This document shows, piece by piece, positions 58,765 through 64,000 of a DNA stretch of 64,000 nucleotides. Position 1 is the first letter of the stretch. Each line of letters opens with the position of its first letter. The stretch is from JAFGJU01 sp964570935. GTDB lineage: Bacteria > Eisenbacteria > RBG-16-71-46 > JAFGJU01. The stretch is taken from contig CAZMZP010000073.1 in assembly GCA_964570935.1 (NCBI GenBank), positions 1 through 64,000 of the forward strand, given 5' to 3'. Below the pieces are notes generated by a model, which was not told the DNA's origin, ran no database searches, and saw only the letters and a list, made by a program, of their open reading frames with translations. A program made the translations under genes and the position numbers.

Positions 58765-60720
58765 ATGAAGACAAAGGCGAGCGTACTTAGTGTCCTGTTC
58801 ATTTTGTGCCTGTGTCTGTCAGGCGCGCTTTGTCCGTCCTCCGCTACCTGGCTGGAAGGCGGCAACCCGGTCTGCGCAGCAGCGGGCTACCAGCGCTATC
58901 ACCAGATTGCCTCAGACGGGTTCGGAGGGGCAATCATAGCTTGGTACGACGGCCGTACTGCCTGGGACTCGTACGTTCAACGGATCAGAGCCGACGGCTC
59001 GCCGGCCTGGGCGGTCAACGGGGTTTGCGTAAGCAATGTCCCCACCGATCACGCAAGTCCGCAGCCTTTGTCTGACGGTGCGGGCGGCGCCATAGTCGTG
59101 TGGCAGGACTACCGAAGCGGCAAGTGGGACATCTATGCGCAGCGAATTCGCGCAGACGGTACGGTGGCGTGGGCAAGCGGGGGCCTCCCGGTCTGCGCGG
59201 TACCCGGAACTCACGCCGGGCCACGCGCTGTCTGTGACGGAGCCGGCGGGGCAGTCGTCGCCTGGGAGGACACTCGGAACGGCAATTACGATATCTACGC
59301 GCAGCGGATCAGTGCCAACGGCACGCTGACGTGGGCTGCGGGTGGGGTCGTCATCTGTGTCGCCGCAGGGAACCAACGCTCTCTTCGCATGACGGCCGAT
59401 GGTGCGGGTGGGGCGATCATGACTTGGGAGGACTATCGAACCTATCTGGACGTTTATGCCCAGCGGGTCAGCGCCGGCGGCACGCCAATGTGGACTGCTG
59501 ATGGTGTGGCTGTGTGCGTGGCCGCTCGAAACCAATACTACCCGAGGATTGCGCCGGACGGCGCGGGCGGCGCAATCATCACGTGGCAGGATGACCGCAC
59601 GACGGCCTACGACATTTATGCGCAGAGGATAGATGCCGGAGGTATGCCGGCGTGGGTGGTTGATGGCGTTCTCATCTGTGGAGCCATCGGCCACCAGAGT
59701 CACCCTCAGATCGCGTCTGATGGCGCCGGAGGCGCCGTCATCGCCTGGGACGAGATTCGAGGCGGGCTCGGCTACGACATCTTTGCTCGAAGAGTCAGCG
59801 CCGGCGGCACGCCGATGTGGGCAGTCGACGGTGTTCGAATTTGTGCGGCGCGCTATGACCAGGCGAGCCCGGAGATTGTGCCGGATGGCGCCGGAGGTGC
59901 AATCGTCACATGGCCGGACTGGCGGAGCGGGAACGTAGACATCTACGCGCGAAGAGTCAATGCTGACGGCACACCGATGTGGAACGCAGACGGCGTGAGG
60001 CTATCCACGTCTCCCAGCAGTGAGGACTCCCCCTTGATTGTAGCGGATTGCTGTGGTGGTGCGGTTGTGGCTTGGGTGGAGTGGCACCAGGATACGGCAT
60101 ATGACATATACGCACAACGCGTGGATGCGAATGGCGCTGGCGGTCCGACGCCGGTAGTCTTCGCCGAGGCTTCCGCGAGGATGGAGAACGGCTGCGTTTC
60201 TCTGTCGTGGCAGGTGGCCGCCGACGTGCCAGCTTCGAGCTTTGTCGTCCGGCGCGCCGATGCGCCAGACGGGATGTTCGGCCCTGTCGAAGTCTCCGTG
60301 GTGAGGGTTGCGGGCTCTTCGTTCTCGTGCTTGGATTGCTCCGTCCAGTCAGGTAGAACCTACTGGTACGAGATCATACTGGCCGGTCTGTCGGGAGAGG
60401 AGAGCTCGGGCCCAGTAGAGGTTCGAGTGGATTCTGCGCCAGTTGCGTTCAGGGCGTATGGGAGTTATCCGAACCCGTTCAATCCTGTGTGCACGGTTCG
60501 ATACGAAGTGCCGAGCGCATGCAATGTGAGCTTGAAGGTTTTCGACGTAAGTGGTTCTGTGGTGCGCGTGTTGGTGGACGGATGGAGAGAGCCTGGTGTG
60601 TACAGCGAGGTCTGGGACGGTAGGGGCGGTGACGGCAGAGGGTTACCGTCTGGAGTGTATCTCTATTCGTTCCAGGCGAGGGAGTTCACGGCAACGCACA
60701 AAATGATTCTGCTAAGGTAG
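58765..60720 (+). CDS. secreted eight-repeat propeller-like protein with FlgD-like C-terminal cassette
   Basis: The 651-aa protein has a signal peptide (MKTKASVLSVLFILCLCLSG), eight repeats of about 50 residues (consensus DGAGGAIITWQDYR, DIYAQRVSAGGTPMWAVDGV), a fibronectin-III-like part (about 490-565) and a C-terminal cassette with YPNPFNPVCTVRYEVP, VRVLVDGWREPGVYSEVWDG and a final KMILLR, closely matching the tail of the protein at 54475. The last repeat has lost the DGAGGA motif (DCCGGA). Each blade carries conserved Cys in the VC/IC position, possibly forming disulfides. Codon use is less GC-biased than the envelope cluster. GAGGAGG precedes the ATG. Confidence 0.85.
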   Translation: MKTKASVLSVLFILCLCLSGALCPSSATWLEGGNPVCAAAGYQRYHQIASDGFGGAIIAWYDGRTAWDSYVQRIRADGSPAWAVNGVCVSNVPTDHASPQPLSDGAGGAIVVWQDYRSGKWDIYAQRIRADGTVAWASGGLPVCAVPGTHAGPRAVCDGAGGAVVAWEDTRNGNYDIYAQRISANGTLTWAAGGVVICVAAGNQRSLRMTADGAGGAIMTWEDYRTYLDVYAQRVSAGGTPMWTADGVAVCVAARNQYYPRIAPDGAGGAIITWQDDRTTAYDIYAQRIDAGGMPAWVVDGVLICGAIGHQSHPQIASDGAGGAVIAWDEIRGGLGYDIFARRVSAGGTPMWAVDGVRICAARYDQASPEIVPDGAGGAIVTWPDWRSGNVDIYARRVNADGTPMWNADGVRLSTSPSSEDSPLIVADCCGGAVVAWVEWHQDTAYDIYAQRVDANGAGGPTPVVFAEASARMENGCVSLSWQVAADVPASSFVVRRADAPDGMFGPVEVSVVRVAGSSFSCLDCSVQSGRTYWYEIILAGLSGEESSGPVEVRVDSAPVAFRAYGSYPNPFNPVCTVRYEVPSACNVSLKVFDVSGSVVRVLVDGWREPGVYSEVWDGRGGDGRGLPSGVYLYSFQAREFTATHKMILLR

Positions 60721-60796
60721 GCGCAGGGACTGGCGCCAGCCGGGACAGTTGAGAGAGTCAGCTGTCTCATCATCCCAAGTGACGAAAAATGTTGCG

Positions 60797-60816
60797 GGGC
60801 CGGCGAGCGCCGGCCC
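60797..60816 (+). terminator. candidate intrinsic terminator of the second propeller gene
   Basis: A perfect 8-bp GC stem (GGGCCGGC / GCCGGCCC) with a GAGC loop lies about 75 bases after the stop. GTGGTTTT follows seven bases later, the closest thing to a T-tract at any hairpin in this window. Confidence 0.5.
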
Positions 60817-60946
60817 TCGTGGTTTTGGGCGTTGTGAAGGCACCCGGATGTCTGCCGGTTGGTTGAGGCAGGGTGTTGGAGTTTTTCGGTTGTCCCGGCG
60901 TTCCTTCTGTGGGATACTGCCTGATGTACCCGGCGAAGGCAGCTGA

Positions 60947-60984
60947 GGGGGCGGTAACAGTGGTAGCCGCCTCTCTGCGTTAAC
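60947..60984 (+). repeat. structured intergenic element, copy 2
   Basis: GGGGGCGGT (60947-60955), 12 bases, then CGCCTCTCTGCGTTAAC (60968-60984). Compared with copy 1 (40029-40069) the first box is identical and the second matches at 14 of 17, all three changes being transitions. It can form a GCGG/CCGC stem extended by G-C and G-U pairs. It lies 63 bases before the KAS III-like gene. The rest of the 326-base gap holds the terminator at 60797 and a CTGCCT/AGGCAG inverted repeat (60917-60942). Confidence 0.55.
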
Positions 60985-61046
60985 GGGACGTGCAGCCGGG
61001 CGTGGGTCACGACTTCAACGGTGCTGACCGTGCAGGGACGGACTTG

Positions 61047-62123
61047 ATGACCAGGAATTACTCGATCATAGTTGGAACTGGCAGTTACATCCCTTCGCGA
61101 AGGGTTCACAATGACGAGTTTCTTGAACACCAATTTTACGATTCAGGAGGGACGCTGCTCGGTCAGCCCAACGAGGAGATTGTAAAGACCTTTGCGAAGA
61201 TCACCGGCATAGCCGAACGAAGGTACGTTACGGACGATCTCGTCACTTCGGACATTGCCTTCTATGCTGCGGCCGACGCCCTCGAATCGTCAGGAATCGC
61301 CAGAGAAACCCTCGATTTCATTATCGTGGCGCACAATTTCGGCGACGTGAAGGCGGACAACAGATGTGTCGATCTCGTCCCAAGCCTTGCCGCCCGCGTG
61401 AAGAGGCGGCTGGAAATCCAGAACCCCAGAACGGTGGCTCTTGACGTGGCTTTTGGCTGCCCCGGCTGGCTGCAGGGGATGATACAGGCCGATTACTATC
61501 TCAAGTGCGGTGACGCGAAGAGAATCCTCGTCATAGGAGCGGAGACGCTGTCAAGGGTTTCGGACCCTCACGACAGAGACAGCATGATATACGCTGACGG
61601 AGCCGGAGCGACAATTGTGGAGGCAGCGGAGAGCAGCGCACCGGTCGGAATACTCTCTCATACTGCGCGTTCTGATACAGACCACGCGTATTTGCTCCAC
61701 ATGGGCAGGTCGAACAAGCGTGGCAACTCCAGTGACGGGTTGTTCCTGAAGATGGAGGGCCACAGGCTTTATGAGTACGCCCTTGGGACCGTGCCCGGAG
61801 TGGTGAAGGAGACCCTTGACAAGGCAGGGTTGTCGCTGAGGAACGTGAACAAGGTCTTGTTTCACCAGGCGAATGAGAAGATGGACGAAGCGATGCTGAG
61901 GCGTCTGTATAGATTGTGCGGAGAGGAGAAGATCGCGGAACATGTCATGCCCATGACAATATCGTGGCTCGGGAACAGTTCTGTGGCCACGTTGCCCACG
62001 CTGCTTGATCTACTGCTGAAGGGAAAGCTCGAGAATCACGGGTTGGCCAGGGGGGACAACGTCGTGTTTGCATCCGTCGGGGCAGGCATGAACGTTAACT
62101 CGCTTGTGTACAGAATGCCGTGA
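61047..62123 (+). CDS. 3-oxoacyl-ACP synthase III (FabH)-like enzyme
   Basis: The 358-aa thiolase-fold enzyme keeps the KAS III triad: Cys138 in DVAFGCPGWLQG, His273 in FHQANEKMDEA and Asn310 in WLGNSSVATLP, with the glycine-rich GDNVVFASVGAGMNVNSLVY at the C-terminus. It condenses an acyl-CoA with malonyl-ACP or a related donor. Long insertions before the active site (QNPRTVALDV) and the lone position outside a fab operon suggest a specialised acyl condensation, not housekeeping FabH; this is inference. ATG 61047 follows AGGGA; 19 further open codons upstream are unlikely. Codon use is somewhat less GC-rich than in the envelope cluster. Confidence 0.85.
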   Translation: MTRNYSIIVGTGSYIPSRRVHNDEFLEHQFYDSGGTLLGQPNEEIVKTFAKITGIAERRYVTDDLVTSDIAFYAAADALESSGIARETLDFIIVAHNFGDVKADNRCVDLVPSLAARVKRRLEIQNPRTVALDVAFGCPGWLQGMIQADYYLKCGDAKRILVIGAETLSRVSDPHDRDSMIYADGAGATIVEAAESSAPVGILSHTARSDTDHAYLLHMGRSNKRGNSSDGLFLKMEGHRLYEYALGTVPGVVKETLDKAGLSLRNVNKVLFHQANEKMDEAMLRRLYRLCGEEKIAEHVMPMTISWLGNSSVATLPTLLDLLLKGKLENHGLARGDNVVFASVGAGMNVNSLVYRMP

Positions 62124-62243
62124 TGTCGGCTTAGTCGCTGTACACACACCCGCTTCGTCTGCACCCGATCCGACGCCACTGTCGAGCCCGCCCCAGTGCG
62201 GGATCACATCAGTATCTCCCCGGCTCCGAACAAGCTGTCCTGC

Positions 62244-62271
62244 TTGACTTTCAGTGTTCCTGTGCTATTCT
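62244..62271 (+). promoter_or_regulatory. promoter of the gcvT-gcvH operon
   Basis: TTGACT (62244-62249), 16 bases, TATTCT (62266-62271) preceded by TGC (extended -10). The leader of about 85 bases contains a CGGGG/CCCCG hairpin near 62316-62329 but no glycine-riboswitch features that I recognise. The region 62124-62243 is otherwise empty. Confidence 0.6.
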
Positions 62272-62364
62272 GAATAGATTTTTGCTGCGGGTATGCTTGT
62301 TGAGGGCGCGGGCAGCGGGGCGCGCCCCGGGCCGTGCGAAGCAGGAGCAGCGTAAGGGAGACCC

Positions 62365-63465
62365 ATGCCCAAAGAGACTCCTCTCACAGTAGGGCACCGT
62401 GAGCTGGGTGCCAGGCTGATAGAGTTCGCCGGGTGGCTGATGCCTATCCAGTACACAGGCATCGTGGACGAGCACAAGGCCGTGCGTGAGGCCGCCGGGT
62501 TGTTCGACGTGTGTCACATGGGCGAGATATGGTTCAGGGGCTCCGGTGCCATCGAGACGGCCAACAGGCTGGTGACGAACGACCTCGAACCGCTCCAATC
62601 GGGTGCGTGTCTGTACTCACCGATGTGCAACGAGAAGAGCGGCATCGTGGACGACGTCATTATTTACAGGGTCGGCGACGAAATGCTGTTTGTGGTCAAC
62701 GCGGCCAACACCGCCAAGGACCTCGCGTGGATACAGGCGAGATGCGCTGAGCTCGGCAGCCGGACTCAGATCGAGGACCGCTCGATGAAGACCGTGCAGA
62801 TCGCTCTCCAGGGGCCCGGCACTGACGAAGTGATGAAGAAGGCCGGCCTGGGTGAGCTGGTTCCGTTGGGCCGCAACCGCCACATCCAGGTCATGGTGAA
62901 GGGAACGCCGGTGCTGGCGTCCAGGACCGGGTACACCGGCGAGGCCGGGTTTGAGTTCTACCACGACTGGGACGCCGGCGATTTCCTGTGGAGGCTGCTG
63001 TTCGAGGCCGGGCGCGGGTTGGGCGTCAAGCCCATCGGGCTGGGCGCGCGCGACACGCTCAGGTTCGAGATGGGGTACTGTCTGTACGGAAACGACATCG
63101 ACGACACGACCTCGCCCCTGGAGGCGGGTCTGGGATGGACGGTCAAGCTGGACAAGCCCGATTTCGTAGGCAGGCGGGCGCTGGTCGCGGAGAAAGCCGC
63201 CGGAGTGAAACGCAAACTGGTCGGGATGGAGCTCCTCGAGAGCGGCATTCCGCGCAAGGGTTATCCCATCAGGGTGGGCGGCAGGGGAGTGGGCCATGTG
63301 ACGAGCGGCACCTTCTCGCCCTGCCTGGGCAAGGGCCTGGCCATGGGCTACGTCGAGGCCGGATTGTCGCAGCAGGGCACGGAGGTCAGCATCACGATAA
63401 GGGACAAGGAGCTCAGAGCCAGGATCACAAAGCTGCCGTTCTACGTGCGCGGCAGCCGCAAATAG
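62365..63465 (+). CDS. gcvT: glycine-cleavage T protein (aminomethyltransferase)
   Basis: The 366-aa enzyme passes the methylene group from the H protein's aminomethyl-lipoyl arm to tetrahydrofolate. Family features are LIEFAGWLMPIQYTGIVDEH, DVCHMGEIWFRG, the catalytic-site region MCNEKSGIVDDVIIYRVGDE with its conserved Asp, ALQGPG, RTGYTGEAGFEFY and the C-terminal barrel PIRVGGRGVGHVTSGTFSPC. GGGAG precedes the ATG. It is followed by gcvH, as usual. Confidence 0.95.
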   Translation: MPKETPLTVGHRELGARLIEFAGWLMPIQYTGIVDEHKAVREAAGLFDVCHMGEIWFRGSGAIETANRLVTNDLEPLQSGACLYSPMCNEKSGIVDDVIIYRVGDEMLFVVNAANTAKDLAWIQARCAELGSRTQIEDRSMKTVQIALQGPGTDEVMKKAGLGELVPLGRNRHIQVMVKGTPVLASRTGYTGEAGFEFYHDWDAGDFLWRLLFEAGRGLGVKPIGLGARDTLRFEMGYCLYGNDIDDTTSPLEAGLGWTVKLDKPDFVGRRALVAEKAAGVKRKLVGMELLESGIPRKGYPIRVGGRGVGHVTSGTFSPCLGKGLAMGYVEAGLSQQGTEVSITIRDKELRARITKLPFYVRGSRK

Positions 63466-63509
63466 GCGTACCACGGAAGAGGCGGTAGACCTTAAAGCGA
63501 GGTAACAGC

Positions 63510-63890
63510 ATGACAGCGATCCCCGAGGACCTGAAATACACCGACGAGCACGAGTGGCTCCGCATAGACGGAGACACTGCCGTGGTCGGGATCACCGATT
63601 ACGCCCAGCACGAGCTGGGCGACATCGTATACATCGAGCTCCCGGCTGTGGGGAAGAGAGCAGAGGTCAAGAAGCCGTTCGGCGTCGTGGAGGCAGTCAA
63701 GACCGTCAGCGATATCTTCGCCCCCGTCTCGGGAGAGATTGTCGCAGTGAACGAGGCGCTTTCGACGGATGCGTCCATAGTTAACAAGGAACCCTACGGC
63801 CAGGGTTGGCTGATAAAGATAAAGATGTCGAACCCGGCTGACGCTGGCTCGCTGCTCGGGCCGGCGGAGTACAAGAAACTGGTCGGATAG
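63510..63890 (+). CDS. gcvH: glycine-cleavage H protein (lipoyl carrier)
   Basis: The 126-aa carrier has the H-protein start YTDEHEWLRIDGDTAVVGIT and the lipoyl attachment lysine Lys64 in VVEAVKTVSDIFAPVSGE. It shuttles the aminomethyl group between P, T and L proteins. GAGG lies before the ATG, 44 bases after gcvT. The P-protein genes would be expected just beyond the window. Confidence 0.95.
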   Translation: MTAIPEDLKYTDEHEWLRIDGDTAVVGITDYAQHELGDIVYIELPAVGKRAEVKKPFGVVEAVKTVSDIFAPVSGEIVAVNEALSTDASIVNKEPYGQGWLIKIKMSNPADAGSLLGPAEYKKLVG

Positions 63891-63972
63891 AAGGCGCCGG
63901 GAGAGTCGTGGCGGACGGGCATGGGCCTTGGACACGCTCGCACCGACTGCGCCGGCCGGAGATGGACTCGCG

Positions 63973-64000
63973 ATGGCTGGATACATCGGTAGAAGCGACA
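63973..64000 (+). CDS. possible start of the next gcv gene, cut by the window end
   Basis: An ATG at 63973 opens MAGYIGRSD and stays open to the edge. The YI near the start recalls the beginning of glycine dehydrogenase subunit 1 (GcvPA), which often follows gcvH. A second frame from ATG 63962 (MDSRWLDTS) is also open. Too little is visible to choose. Confidence 0.2.

Noticed and set aside
58765..60720. CRISPR-like or other DNA repeat array
   Set aside because: The periodic similarity is at protein level with diverged codons, and all copies are in frame within one coding sequence.
62272..62364. Glycine riboswitch upstream of gcvT
   Set aside because: The leader is short (about 85 bases) and the conserved glycine-aptamer core sequences were not found; only a GC palindrome is present.
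1..64000. tRNA, rRNA, insertion sequence or prophage
   Set aside because: No cloverleaf-like tRNA, rRNA stretch, transposase/integrase motif or terminal inverted repeats flanking a mobile gene were recognised by eye; tRNAscan and barrnap would be decisive.

Overview
The window looks like chromosomal DNA of an uncultured, diderm, GC-rich bacterium of the FCB/Fibrobacteres-Chlorobi-Bacteroidetes-like superphylum or a neighbouring candidate phylum (Eisenbacteria, Krumholzibacteriota and Latescibacterota are the comparisons that come to mind; this is inference). The reasons are a fused lpxC-fabZ gene, a complete lipid A/Kdo/heptose core pathway, BamA/Skp/Lol genes, and three secreted repeat proteins that end in the same FlgD-like / type IX-sorting-like cassette (a PNPFNP motif and a terminal LLR). 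No plasmid, phage, transposase, rRNA, tRNA or CRISPR was seen.

Layout. 1-5.1 kb: the end of a WFGT-repeat propeller gene, a tiny membrane ORF, a lone hybrid histidine kinase bracketed by two copies of a 35-bp repeat, and a VCBS/FG-GAP repeat protein interrupted by one in-frame TGA. 5.1-33 kb: a nearly unbroken plus-strand envelope supercluster: lysS, lolC, lolD, mcsA, mcsB, clpC, bamA, skp, lpxD, lpxC-fabZ, lpxA, a Gfo/Idh/MocA oxidoreductase, lpxB, a DUF374 acyltransferase, waaA, lpxK, nadB, a Minf_1886-family protein, msbA, a double heptosyltransferase, gmhB and a UbiA prenyltransferase. Many of its genes overlap by 4-26 bases. 33-36 kb: a minus-strand pair, a PATAN/DUF4388 protein and a TPR/zinc-ribbon membrane protein. 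36-41 kb: asnS, an exbB-exbD-exbD-tonB operon and a Yip1-family membrane protein. 41-54 kb: a TolC/HlyD/ABC/FtsX/FtsX efflux operon, a 1229-aa TPR protein and uvrA. 54-61 kb: a ferritin-like protein, two large secreted propellers and an ABC-F ATPase. 61-64 kb: a KAS III-like enzyme and the glycine-cleavage genes gcvT and gcvH.

How it works together. The central cluster would make lipid A from UDP-GlcNAc (no LpxH/LpxI hydrolase was seen here), add Kdo and heptose, flip the product with MsbA, insert barrels with BamA and release lipoproteins with LolCD. The McsA-McsB-ClpC arginine-phosphorylation protease module sits inside it. ExbB/ExbD/TonB would energise outer-membrane transport, and the MacB-like operon would export substrates through TolC.

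The regulatory signals are fairly legible: TTGACA-like -35 boxes 16-17 bases from TATAAT-like -10 boxes, often with an extended TGn. Several promoters are followed at once by a strong stem-loop. A structured intergenic element occurs at 40029-40069 and again at 60947-60984. All hairpins and promoters were found by eye and none was folded or scored by software.
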